Source: Populus alba (lineage: Eukaryota; Streptophyta; Magnoliopsida; Malpighiales; Salicaceae). From it: 64,000 bases of DNA. Under the pieces are notes generated by a model. That model was not told the DNA's origin. It made no database searches and was given only the letters and a program-made list of their open reading frames with translations. The position numbers and the translations under genes were made by a program. The stretch spans positions 20,845,631-20,909,630 of the forward strand of contig NC_133294.1 of assembly GCF_005239225.2 (NCBI RefSeq). Reading direction: 5' to 3'. Below are positions 40,301-58,271 of the stretch, piece by piece; the stretch's first letter is position 1, and the number at the start of each line of letters is the position of its first letter.

Positions 40301-42037
40301 ATCCTTTACACAAATCATGACTCTTTGAAACACCTTGGCTCTCAAAGCAAACTCAACCCAAGGCATTCTCGTTGGACAACATATCTGCAACAATTTGATT
40401 TCATCATCAAACACAAAGCAGGGACAGAAAACAAAGTGGCAGATGCACTAAGTCGACGACCCCACCTGCTACAAATGTTCTCAGCTCATACTACTGGCTT
40501 CGAAGAAATTAAGACTCAATACACTGATGACAATGATTTTTGCACAATATGGAGCAATTTACAAGCCAAAATCACGATCACTGGAGGAGACTATTCACTG
40601 AAGGATGATTACTTATTTTGTGGTACTAAGCTCTGCATCCCCAAAGGCTCACTACGTGACTTCATCATAACCGAACTCCATAGTGGTGGATGGGCCGGAC
40701 ATTTTGGCTATGACAAGACATTTGCCATAGTTGCTGATCGGTTCTACTGGCCTCGAATGCGTAAAGATGTGCACAAAGTGGTTGATAGGTGCAGGATTTG
40801 TCAACTAAACAAAGGAACCAAAAACCAAGCCGGACTCTACACACCCCTCCCAATCCCAGACCACCCATGACAGCATATTAGCGTGGATTTTGTTCTCGGA
40901 TTGCCCAGGACTGTGCGACAAAATGATTTAGTTATGGTAGTAGTTGATAGATTCTAAAAAATGGCTCATTTCATCCCCTGCAACAAGACCTTTGATGCAT
41001 CCAAAGTAGCAGTTTTATTCTTACAAGAGGTGATCAGACTACATGGTGTACCCCTCTCCATTGTGTCTGACAGAGATGTCAAATTTGTTAGCTATTTTTG
41101 GAAGACTTTATGGTCCAAAATGGAGACAAAGTTAAAGTTTTCCAGCGCATTCCACCCGCAGACAGATGGCCAGACTGAAGTCCTCAACAGAAGTTTGGGA
41201 AACCTGCTACGTTGCCTCATTGCAGATCATGCAACCAGCTGGGACCTTGTGCTCCCACAAGCAGAGTTTGCTATTAATAATTCTGTTAATAAATCTACAG
41301 GACACACACCATTTGAAGCAGTATATGGGAGACGACCCTACACCCCCATGGATCTCAAACCACTACCCTTGCCTCCAAGACCAAGTGAAGCTGGCTTGGA
41401 TTTTTCAGAATACATAAGAGATGTTCATATAGAGGTCAAAAGACGCCTGCCACTTAATACTGAAGCATACGCCGCCTCTGCCAATGTTAGGTGCAAGGAC
41501 AGACAATTTCACAGTGGTGACATGGTGCTGGTTCGTCTCAAACCAGAAAGATTTCCTTCAGGAAGTTTCTCTAAACTACACGCACGTCGTGCGGGTCCTT
41601 TTCGTATTATTAAGAAATTAGGCAACAATGCCTATGTCATAGACCTACCTTCTGAATTTGGCATTAGTCCAGTTTTCAACATTGAAGACATTACTGCCTT
41701 TAAAAGTGATGAAGATGTTTCAAGTCATACTTCCAGAACAGAGGAAATGCCAGCGTACCTCCCTAAAGTCTCTACAACCACCACACCACAAGAGGACATT
41801 GCCTCAATCATGGATCACCAGTTCGTTTCTACGCATCGCGGGGGATATTACAAATTTTTGGTCCACTGGCGACATCGACCCCTATCCGACTCTGCATGGG
41901 TCAAAGGTACTGAGCTTCAGCGTCTGCACCCAGAATTATTTACTGCCTATGTTCACCATAACTTGCCAGAGTCAAGTTCTTCAAAGGAGTTAGCAATTGA
42001 TGCAAATCAGGAGGAGACAGAGGAAGGAACCTTGTAA
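37313..42037 (+). pseudogene. Gypsy gag-pol polyprotein with five in-frame stops
   Basis: A single reading frame runs from the gag ATG at 37313 to the stop at 42035-42037, interrupted by TGA at 38237, 39275, 39944 and 40868 and TAA at 40955, with no frameshift. Gag has the retrotransposon capsid core (WLITIEDYFDWF... KLKGHARVWW). The zinc knuckle (about 38350-38393) has CX2C but Tyr in place of its His. The protease has DNGSG, the RT has YFDDILIFS, the RNase H has CDAS and the integrase has the HHCC finger and D,D-35-E residues. The C-terminal chromodomain (GGYYKFLVHW) marks it as a chromovirus. Four of five stops are TGA, compatible with C-to-T or G-to-A decay. The last 13 codons lie inside the 3' LTR. 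Confidence 0.93.
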
Positions 42038-42381
42038 CACACAAAGACTACTGGAAGACAGAAACATGGGAAACCAAGGAACCGTGAAAGCTTACTAGCT
42101 GTAGTTATTATTTCTTAGTCTAGCTGTAGTTATTATTTTAGTTAGCTGGCAGTTTCCTAGTTAGACTAGGATTAGAGTTCAATTACGTATTAGATTATAA
42201 TTCATTAAATAGAGGGTATTTAAGAGGGGAACATAACATAAGAAACGACAGTTTTTGTAATCAAGCAATTTGCTATTCTTAAATACAAATTCAGGAGTGA
42301 TTCCTCTACAGAGAGATTCTGCATTAGTTCATTGTTTTCATTGTAAGCAACGAGAGGTTGCAGCAGAGAGCAATTACACCA
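41998..42381 (+). repeat. Gypsy 3' LTR
   Basis: 384 bp, 382 of them matching the 5' LTR. No strong polypurine tract precedes it; only AAAGGAG at about 41983-41989 is purine-rich. Confidence 0.95.
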
Positions 42382-42461
42382 CTTCCCATGAAATTAAAGC
42401 TTTGAAACTAATATGTTGTGTTCTTTTTACTCTGACAAAAAAAACTAAAAGTTCTTAGACT

Positions 42462-42545
42462 TTACAGCTGCTTCTGCCTTGAAAGCTTGGCATTGTCGGG
42501 CGGTACAGAGGAGACTCCAGTTGCAATGTTCATTTGTGTGGCCAT
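42462..42545 (-). CDS. Conserved short ORF 2, 27 aa, unknown
   Basis: Paralogue of the short ORF at 31092, beginning MATQMNI and ending NAKLSRQKQL. It keeps start, stop and frame. The Gypsy insertion lies just downstream of it (in its own orientation) in the same module. Expression is unproven. Confidence 0.3.
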   Translation of the reverse strand: MATQMNIATGVSSVPPDNAKLSRQKQL

Positions 42546-42783
42546 TGTTTAATTCCTTTTACATGGGATGCAAAAACAACAAGGAAAATAACAAGAAGTG
42601 CTGTGAATATAAAATAAAAATATTTTGAAATAATATCTGGGAATTCATTTTTACAGCACATAATTGATATTACTGTAACATAGCAGTAGCAAAGGAATAT
42701 ATATATTTTTCCTCACGCAAGCATAGATGCATGTATCGAAGGGGGGCCAGAGATTTAGCAAGATTAAAGGCATATGTCCATAC

Positions 42784-42942
<159 letters not shown>

Positions 42943-43130
42943 TGTTGAAGTGAAAAAAAATATGGCAATTAAGATCATAAATAGTAGAAAGCAAGACTTT
43001 ATAGCAGACTTGCTATCTTCATCTGCAGAGTGTATGTGGTTGTGATAAATCGTGGAATAAGTTGCTAAGCTATAGGCTAATCAAGGATATTAGTAAATAG
43101 TATGAACTATACTTTATATTCTTTACTCAA

Positions 43131-44853
43131 GCTTTAATGTTTTTGCCATGCGTCTATTTTTTATTAAAAAAAAAAGTTAAGGAATTTAATTACATCTAAA
43201 GACATTAAATTTGTCTAGTTTTCATGCAAATAATTTCCATGGATGATAACCTGCAAGTTTTGCTGGAAGAATTAGATTGCTAAAATTCAAAGATTTCATA
43301 TACGAAGTAGAAATGGCTTCTCGACAAGAAAATGAGATTCGGAAGAAAACTATGCGTCTATATATTATTATAATAGCAATACGGTTTAAAAGTTAATTTT
43401 CGGTTAGAAAATATATTATTATTGTATTTTTTATTTTTTAATATCGACATATCAAAATAATATAAAAACATGTATTAAAACAAATTTATTTTATGCAAAA
43501 AATTAAAATTAAAATTAAATTTTAAGAGAACATGATTTGCACCGCGTTCCAGATATGCTCCATAGGGTTGCCCTACCTGCAGTGCCTTGAAGTTCGGGTG
43601 TTTTTGGTATTGCGGTAATTATTGTGGTTGTGGTTTGAAAAAAATTATTTTTATAAAAAGTACTTTTAGTTGAGATTAGTTTGAAAAAATATATGTTTGA
43701 TTAAAACTATAGTTGAAATTGAGGTTGAACAAAAAATAGTTTAATATGTTTGGTTAAGAATGCTTTTGAAATTGATGTTATAAAATAATTTTTAAAAAAA
43801 TATATATTAATATTGATGGTTTTTAATTTAAATATTGTTGATTTGACTATTGTTATTATATCATGAAATAAATAATAGTTTATATAAAATATTTTTTATT
43901 TTTCAATTAAAAGTATCTACAATTCCATCACGTATGAAATACATCCGACAAGAACTATAATTTTCACAAATTTCTTAAGAGCACAACAGTATCAGGTAAA
44001 ATATAATCAGGAACAAAATTGAAATTACGATCAAATTCTTCAAATGCTACGTCATCAAGCAATCTTTGTCTAATTTATGTAGAGTCATTGAATAATATTT
44101 AATACTAGTTTTTCAAAATAAAACATAATTAAAAATAAAAAAAAATATTTTTTATTTTGTTGAGTCAAAACATGGTATAATGTATTTTTAGTTTTGAATC
44201 GAACTGATCCAGCTGGAATAATAAAGGCATGCTCCACTGTTTATTAAAAAAAAACCATAAATATCAAAGCGATGCTTCACTGTTCATGAGTTTTATCAGA
44301 AACAGCAAAATGCTGCTTAAACATGTAGCATATCCAGAGTTGGTAATAGACCCTACCAGTAAAAAATTGTTTTTAAACCATTACCAAACAACAATATTTG
44401 AAATAACAATATTTGTGGCTGCGCAGCCACAATACCAGATGCTCAAAACTTCCTGGCATGTGCAGCATTAGCAGGTAGCCCAAGTCAATGGACCTTGACC
44501 AAAATACACAAGGCCTGATGAGTCACAGCCTGCAGCTCCTTTGCAGGATGATCAGTGATCATGAATGCAGCTTGGAGAAAAAGAACAAAAGTTGCAGGAA
44601 GTTGTTCACTGCCAACCATAATCACCGACTTGAAGTTCAACTTTATGGGGAGAAAACCAAATCCCATGTCAGGCACGAGGAGCCCAGATTTGGTGGTTTC
44701 CACATTCGAATAGGGTACGTACGTATGCATGGAAACACAAGGCAGGCACATTAACTGTCTGCCCTCCTTATTTAAAACATAAATCACTCAGAACATAAGA
44801 ACAACTTCTTAGCAGGAAAGGGCACATGCCTCTGCATGTTGTTCTTTCTTCTA
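43131..44853. other. Spacer between GST remnants
   Basis: Mostly AT-rich without supported genes. About 43594-44447 may be a small DNA transposon: GGTATTGCGG near the left end and GGTATTGTGG read inward from the right are inverted, but no target duplication was fixed. A perfect 20-bp palindrome lies at 44413-44432. From 44680 a short inverted copy of GST upstream sequence occurs. The ORF at 44485-44787 shows no family features. Confidence 0.4.
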
Positions 44854-45039
<186 letters not shown>

Positions 45040-45356
45040 TTAAATAATTTTTTTAAAATTTTTTAATGAAACAACCGTGTTCTAAAGATATCATAATCAT
45101 CTACGAGTAAAATAATCTCAACACATTATTTTAATAAATAGTGAAAACAGTACGACAAGACAGGGCAAAGAGCCGAAGACAACACAAACTCTGCCAGGCC
45201 GAGTCACAACGATGTGCTCCTATGCTCCAGCATCATAATAGAACAACAGAAGAGAAGGCACAGCCACGAAGAGCTCGCTTTATTCGAAAGAAAAAACAAC
45301 TCCACCATGAGGAAATCATACTGATCGTCTGCTCACGGATGCATTTGTGTTTCCTC

Positions 45357-46449
<1,093 letters not shown>

Positions 46450-46901
46450 TTATCACCGGAATTCATATTATGTACGATCAATTTTATTAAGGGGATTGTG
46501 TTGGGAAAATAAAATATATATGATAACGAGAGTATTTCTTATGTGATTTTTATTATTATTTAAAGCAATAATCTTGCCAACAAACTATCTTTTATTATGA
46601 TTGTCTTTGATCTTTTCTTTTTTAATAATTAAGCCCTCGTATATGGATTTATATTATTAATGTGGTTACCAGTTGGTACATAAATGTAGTTGATGATTTG
46701 ATATCGAATATGCATGCAAGAATTATATTTATACTTTTAGTTCAAAAATATATATAAAAAGAAATTAAAAATTATTATGTTGGTAAATTGGTTAAGAGCA
46801 TAAATAAAGGAAATTGCAAACCTTGTAAAATTAAATCCCTAACTTATATGAAAAATCTTAATTAGATATCCAATCTATTTCTCATCTAAATTAGTTTTTC
46901 A

Positions 46902-46932
<31 letters not shown>

Positions 46933-48368
46933 CAATGGATTCTAAATTATACCCTTTCATCATTTTCTAGTTAATAAAACTATTTAATATTCATTTCATG
47001 AAACTGGTGATTTCTCTTTCCTATAAAAACCATCTAGTTTCTTAATTTCCTTTCCTTTATATTTAGGGTTCACAATTTAAGAGAATGAAAAAAGTATAAC
47101 AATTTATCATACCAGTTCTTCCAAGCTTAGTTAAGCGTTGAACCCAATTATATATTGGTTTGATGATTTGTTAAACTCAACTATTCTAGGGCTAAATCAA
47201 ACACAAAGTTGATGTGTATAAATATTTTTTTTCTCTGATCAAATCAAGGATATTTTTCTTTGATCAAGTCAAATATTTTTTCTCTTTAACAAAGAAGATG
47301 ATGAGTTATAAAGACCACTTAAAATTCTTAAAAAAGGAGGTTTTGAGTCTTTGTTTCTCCACTGGATATTTATTTTTTGAGGTTTTCTTTAAAATTTCAC
47401 TGTAATTTTTTTTAATTTAAATATAAAAAAATTCATTAATTCACTAAAAAAACTTTTTGCAGATACTAGATCTTAACTACCAACTATCTTAGTTAGAGAG
47501 AATAAATTAAATTTTCTAAATAATAAAATTAATAAATTATTTAATATATAAATTTTGTTTTCAAGCTACTTGAATTTATTCAAATTAAAAATTTATTGAT
47601 ATATTGAAAACTAAATTGAGAAAAATGAAAATATTGGAAACCTAATCGAGGTTGTGTCCTTAGATTTGAAACTTTATCAGGTTTTGCCTAAAGAAAACTA
47701 AGGATAGCTTTGGTAATTTCAAGACAATTTATACACGATTTGTTTTTGCCATGGGTCCATGTGTCAGAGTCACGGGAAGCTCGAATGTGGAAACAACCAA
47801 AGCTGGGCTCGAAACGTTTTTTCAAAAAAAACTTGCAATCATTTTTGAACATCAAATTATTGTTCTTGAGAACTGACTATTCACGTGTCAACAACATATT
47901 TCTGAACATCAAATTATTGTTCTTGATGAAGCCAAAGAAGAGCTTGCAGAGTTTATGGCTGCGGTTTCTTTGGGTGGGGTATGCCTAGGAAGGTGGAGAC
48001 TCCTTCCATTGATAAGACAGGAGAATGCAGATGGAAGGGTTGGAATTGAGAGTGGCTTAGTTTTATTAAAGCATAAATAAAATGCAGATTTTCAATTCTC
48101 TATTTGTTGATGGTCTTTTCTTAAACCAAGACCAGATTGCTAGTGGAGAACAGTACTACGCAGTGCTTCTGTGATGCAAATGGTTCTTCGCATGAAAAAG
48201 CTTTAGAACTAATATATTTTTTAATTCACACGAAGCACAGTTTACAGTTTACACTGTGTAGCATAACGAAGCCTATGATAATTAATGTGCTTCCCATGAA
48301 ATTAAAGCTTTGAAACTAATATCTTGTGTTCCTTTTACTCTGACAAAAAAACTAAAAGTTCTTAGACT

Positions 48369-48452
48369 TTACAGCTGCTTCTGCCCAGAAAGCTTGGCAT
48401 TGTCGGGCGGTACAGAGGAGACTCCAGTTGCAATTTTCATTTGTGTGGCCAT
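48369..48452 (-). CDS. Conserved short ORF 3, 27 aa, unknown
   Basis: Paralogue of the short ORFs at 31092, 42462 and 53015, beginning MATQMKI and ending DNAKLSGQKQL, with start and stop preserved. It lies about 230 bp beyond the donor end of pseudogene E. Expression is unproven. Confidence 0.3.
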   Translation of the reverse strand: MATQMKIATGVSSVPPDNAKLSGQKQL

Positions 48453-48684
48453 TGTTTAATTCCTTTTACATGGGATGCAAAAACAAGAAGGAAAATAACA
48501 AGAAGTGCTGTGAATATATAATAAAAATATCTTGAAATAATATCTGGGAATTCATTTTTACAGCACATGATATTACTGTAACATAGCAGTAGCAAAGGAA
48601 AATATATTTGTCCTCACGCAAGCATGGATGCATGTATCGAAGGGGGACCAAAGATTTAGCAAGATTAAAGGTATATATCCGTAC

Positions 48685-51653
<2,969 letters not shown>

Positions 51654-52565
51654 TAGGGTTGTTAATATCGTTCCGTTTCGACCGAAATGCCAGGAATGTC
51701 TCATACCAGTTAAAAAAACGAAATAAAATGGAATAAGTTTCACCCCGCTTAAAATCTCGGGTTGATCCGGAAATTCCGGTCAAATTTCGGCCGGAACGTT
51801 CCAGCCGAAATACAGGTGTTCCGTTTCGGGTTAAAGCCATCGAGTCAAAGACTCGAAATTAAACCCGGTTCCTTTTCATTAACTGCACAGTACACCCAGA
51901 GCTAAGGTGCGATCTCTTTTCTCTTTTCTCTTTTCTCTGTTCAAGTTCAAATCAATAAACTATAAAAATGTCCTTCCAGCACTAACCCTTTGTGCAGATA
52001 AATTATTGTTTATCATCGGTCAACAAATAATACTCTAGTGCTTGTCGTTTCTTGGACAATTAGCAATATTAAATTATTAATCTCCAAATGGGAGGATGAT
52101 GACACACTAATTTTAAATTGCAAAGCCTCTGATCCTTGTCGTTTTAATTTGAAACTTTGAAAATAAATAAATAAAGTTCTTGATTGTTAACCACGCCAAA
52201 GCTTTGAATTCTACACATAGCAGGCAGAATTATATTCTTTAATTACACACAAGAAAGTTCCTAATTATTGTCATCTCATTGTCAGTGGTAGTGATTAATT
52301 AATTTGTTGTGGTATCGAACAACTTCAAAATTAATGTCATTAATTATCACTTAATTATAAGCCGAAAGGATGAAGCCATGAAAAATATAATTTAATTAGT
52401 TTATTTTAAATTTATTTTTTTAAAAATTATTAGTTTGAGTTTTATATATATATATATATATGAACAATATAACTCTGAAACTACACGCCAAAACGTTTTG
52501 AAATCGAAACATTCCATTCTAATTGAAAGAATAAAATACCTGTCGAAACGGTATTGACAACCTTG
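51654..52565. mobile_element. hAT-like non-autonomous DNA transposon, 912 bp
   Basis: The element is flanked by an 8-bp direct repeat ATTCATAT (51646-51653 and 52566-52573). The termini are imperfect inverted repeats: TAGGGTTGTTAATATCGTT at the left, and CAAGGTTGTCAATACCGTTT read inward from the right. The paralogous block at about 36561-36580 lacks the insert. There is no transposase ORF. An 8-bp target duplication and a (C/T)A(G/A)GGTTG terminus fit the hAT superfamily. Confidence 0.85.
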
Positions 52566-53014
52566 ATTCATATGACTTGTGAGCTGTAAATATAATTTTT
52601 CACTTTTTTAGACGGTAAACAAACACTAACATTGAGGTGACCGTGCATCAGACTCTGACACTTAAAAAGGAGTTCTTGATGTAGCCAAAGAAGAGTTTAC
52701 AGACTTTATGGCACCTAATGGCTACGGTATGACGAGGAAGGTGGGGGCTCCTTCCACTGACAAGACAGGATCAATATCCATGCAGGAGAATGCAGATGGA
52801 AGGATTGTTGGAATTGAGAGTGGCTTAGTTTTATTAAAGCATAAATAAACTGGAGATTTTCAATTCTCTATTTGTCGGTGGAAAACAGTACTAGAACACT
52901 GTGTAGCATAACGAAGTCTATGATAATTAATGTGCTTCCCATGAAATTAAAGCTTTGAAACTAATATCTTGTGTTCTTTTTACTCTGACAAAAAAAACTA
53001 AAAGTTCTTAGACT

Positions 53015-53098
53015 TTACAGCTGCTTCTGCCCAGAAAGCTTGGCATTGTCGGGGGGTACAGAGGAGACTCTAGTTGCAATTTTCATTTGTTTGGCCAT
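53015..53098 (-). CDS. Conserved short ORF 4, 27 aa, unknown
   Basis: Fourth paralogue, beginning MAKQMKIATRV and ending DNAKLSGQKQL, with start and stop intact. It lies directly beside the truncated exon 2 of pseudogene F. Expression is unproven. Confidence 0.3.
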   Translation of the reverse strand: MAKQMKIATRVSSVPPDNAKLSGQKQL

Positions 53099-53130
53099 TG
53101 TTTAATTCCTTTTACATGGGATAAATAAAC

Positions 53131-54040
53131 CCTCCAATATATCACTCAAGGCATTCAAAGAAACCCTTCTTTGCCGCCTCCAGTACTTCTTCTCCTTTTG
53201 TTGTCCATATCTTCCTAGGAAGATCATTTACCTGAAGATTCACAGCACTTCATAACAAAATTGTAGTCCTAATTATGTAAAAGTAAGTAAAATGCCAAAA
53301 ATATCACAGAATAATATTGGAAATATAATAAACAGAATATAGTAGAACACAAAACTTAAGGGTGTGCACTGTTAAATAACCATCTCAACCCAATAGCTTA
53401 AATTATTAGGTGAAGTTCCAGGATATGATTTATATTAATTATCTAACACACCCCTTCAAGTGAAAGCTTTTAGGGCTTGAAACTTGCATAGACTCATATT
53501 ATCTTGTGCTTAATTTTTATCAAAAAAATAAAGATGGTGAGATTTAAACTCATGACCGCTTGGTCATCAAGATTCTAATATCATATCAAAAAACCATCTC
53601 AACTTAATAACTTAAACTATTAAATAAAATCTCAAAATATAATTTATATTATTTCTCTAGCATACACAAACAATATATTTACCCACATAAAATTATTATC
53701 CACCAGGATTCAATAGCTAGGTTCTTCCTCGAAAGGAGGGATGCAGAAACAAGAAGGAAAATAACAAGAAGTGCTCACGCAAGCATAGATGCATGTATCG
53801 AAGGGGGGTCCGAGATTTAGCAAGATTAAAGGCATATGTCCATACCTTTTTATCAATAAAATCAGCCAAGAACATGGACCGAGCTCTTTCATGAGGATCA
53901 GAAGGTAGCAAATTAAGGAGCCTTGTCCCTCCACACATCATCAATGTACTGAAGAATAACAAGGGATTCACAAACTGGTTAGTTTTCCTCTGTGGACGAG
54001 AACTGGAATCTTCTTGTAGACTGGGTTCATCTGCAGAAGC
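53131..54040 (-). pseudogene. GSTU pseudogene, copy F
   Basis: It keeps the beginning of exon 2 (about 53131-53231, KIWTTKGEE region with a 3-bp gain) and the donor-side part of exon 1 (53846-54040). That exon-1 part carries the TTAA insertion also seen in copy E. The 5' half of exon 1, with start codon and catalytic Ser, is deleted at 54040, where exon sequence joins the upstream flank seen beside copy C. The intron holds a roughly 320-bp insertion (about 53353-53670) with an internal repeat of AACCATCTCAAC. Confidence 0.88.
53353..53670. repeat. Unclassified repeat in the intron of GST-F
   Basis: Sequence absent from the paralogous GST-B intron. It contains AACCATCTCAACCCAATAGC and a second version AACCATCTCAACTTAATAAC about 205 bp further on. 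Its class is not determined. Confidence 0.4.
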
Positions 54041-54224
54041 AAGACTTTATATCAGACTTGCTATCTTCATCTGCAGAGTGTATGTGGTTGTGATAAATCG
54101 TGGAAAAAGTTACTAAGCTATAGGCTAATCAATGATATTAATAAAAAAGTAAGCAAACATTATATTTGGAATAATGTTTCAGAGCATGAAAAGATATTCA
54201 CGACCAAAAGCATTCAACCATAGT

Positions 54225-55150
54225 TATTTTTGTCGGTTTTTTTTTAATATTAAACTAGTTAAAAATTTAATTTTATAGTTTTTTTTATTTAAAATATTAT
54301 AAATTGCAATAATGGTTATCTACATGACTTTTTTTTTTCAAAATAATTTTTATTGATTTTGTATTGTAGTTTTTTTTTTTAAAAACATTGGATTGTTATA
54401 ATATTTCTTCAAAATAGTTTTTGTTTTTCTACAGTGTTTCCCATATGTTTTTTTTTTCAAAATTATTTTTGTCGATTTATTTTTAATATTGAGTTGGTTG
54501 ATAATTACAACTGTAGATTTCCCCACATGTTTTTTTTCTTCATTTTTTTTCCCAAAATTTTTTTCTTTTTTCTTTTCCATTTTTTTAATGTTTTCTTTTC
54601 AGAATTGTTTTTATTGATTTTATTTTTTTTAATATGAAACTGGTTGAAATTTTAGTTTTGTAGTTTTTCTTTCTTTTCCAACACTGTGGATTGCTATAGT
54701 GTTCCTATACATGATTTTTTTTCTCTTTTTTTTATGATTTTTTTTCCAGAATTGTCTTTGTCAATTATTTTTTTCACATTGAGCTAGTTAAGAATTTAGC
54801 TTTATAGTTTTTTTTTCTTTAAACCACTGTGAATTGCGACAATGTTTCTCCACATAATTTTTTTTATTATGATTTTTTTAAAAATTATCTTTATCAATTT
54901 TATTATTTTTAATATTGAGCTGGTTGAGAATTACAACTGTAGATTTTCTCATGAAACACTATAAATTGCTATAATGTTTTCCTGCATGATTTTTTTTTTC
55001 CTTTAGGTTTTTTTTGTTATAATTTTTTTTAAAAAATTTCTTTTGTTCATTTTAATTTTTAAATATTAATATAATTAAGAATTTAGCTTTGTAATTTTTT
55101 CTTTAAAAATATTATGGATTGTAATAGTTTTTCTCCATATAATATTTTTT
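54225..55150. repeat. Degenerate tandem repeat, unit about 140-150 bp
   Basis: A motif like GAGCTGGTTGAGAATTTAGC recurs near 54250, 54491, 54637, 54780, 54917 and 55068. Each is followed by a T-run, then a CACTGTGGATTGCTATAATG-like motif and another T-rich stretch with CATGATTTTT. Units are degenerate in length and sequence. No coding capacity is seen. Confidence 0.65.
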
Positions 55151-56096
55151 TTATTTTTTCAACAAACCCATAACAACGCACAAACATATCACAAATCCGT
55201 AACATCACACCATCTAGTTTATCTCTAATTATCCTCCAATCCTTAATGGGCTCTAGGAAAAAATAAAAATAAAAATCTCTAACTCCCACCTTAAAACTTA
55301 TCTTAAATTAAGCTAAGTTTAGTTGATTTGATAATGATTGTTATCCAGTGTACAAAGATGATAAAAATAAGGTTTTATTTTGTGTTTGTCTAATTTATAA
55401 GAGGATTTTATAACATACATAAAAAAATTAAAATTTTAGATTTTCACCACGAATCTAGATTTATAATAATGTTTACAATATAATTCAATACTCAAAAAGT
55501 AATTAAATATTAATTTAACATACTAAATTAATGTAAATAAAAATTTTAATATTTTAAAAATTACGAATTTATATTTAAAAATTCTTAAATTTATGAAGTG
55601 CAACATAAAACTAAATTTCTAGTAAAATTACATAAACAAAAACATATTAAAAAATATAATATATTTAATCAAGTTATAATTAATATTCTCAACTCAATTA
55701 TCACATCTCACCGAAAGTTATCGAAACTATTACTCATGTGATAAATATTATTTTTTAAATTTTTATTTATTTAAAAATATATAAATAATATTTTTATTTT
55801 ATAATTTAAATTTTATCTTTAATATTAGTATGTTTAAACAATTTATAAACTTAAAAAAATTAAAAAAATTCATTTGAAAAGGCAAAATTAATTGGATAGA
55901 ATTAGTAATTGATTACCATTGTGTACTTGTCCTTTGTCTTTCCTATTTATTAAAAAACAATTATTGGGTGTTGAATTGCTTGAGAGGGCATCTCTTTTGT
56001 TATAGAGTGCATTTAAAAATACAGTAATAGTAATTTTTAAAAATTATTTTTAATACTAATATATTAAAATAATCTAAAAAATTAAAAAAATAAAAT
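55151..56096. other. AT-rich spacer
   Basis: No gene or defined element recognised; A/T-rich up to the start of the segmental duplication at about 56097. Confidence 0.5.
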
Positions 56097-56415
56097 TTAA
56101 ATAATTTTTTTAAAATTTTTTTAATGAAACAACCGTGTTCTAAAGATATCATAATCATCTACCAGTAAAATAATCTCAACACATTATTTTAATAAATAGT
56201 GAAAACAGTACGACAAGACAGGGCATAGAGCCGAAAACAACACAAACGCTGCCAGGCCGAGTCACAACGATGTGCTCCTATGCTCCAGCATCACAATAGA
56301 AACAACAGAAGAGAAGGCACAGCCACGAAGAGCTCGCTTTATTCGAAAGAAAAAACAACTCCACCATGAGGAAATCATACTGATCGTCTGCTCAGGGATG
56401 CATTTGTGTTTCCTC

Positions 56416-58271
<1,856 letters not shown>

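Larger units (their letters stand above)
36909..42381 (+). mobile_element. Ty3/Gypsy chromovirus LTR retrotransposon, complete but defective
   Basis: Two 384-bp LTRs (TGATGC... ATTACACCA) flank an internal region with gag, protease, reverse transcriptase, RNase H, integrase and chromodomain in that order. The 5-bp target duplication CTTCC is at 36904-36908 and 42382-42386. The paralogous sequence at about 48286-48306 shows the uninterrupted target. The LTRs differ at only two positions, so the insertion is recent, yet the gag-pol frame carries five stops. It landed in module copy 2 of the GST array. Confidence 0.97.

Noticed and set aside
44485..44787. 100-codon minus-strand ORF
   Set aside because: Partly overlaps an inverted copy of GST upstream sequence; no protein family resemblance.
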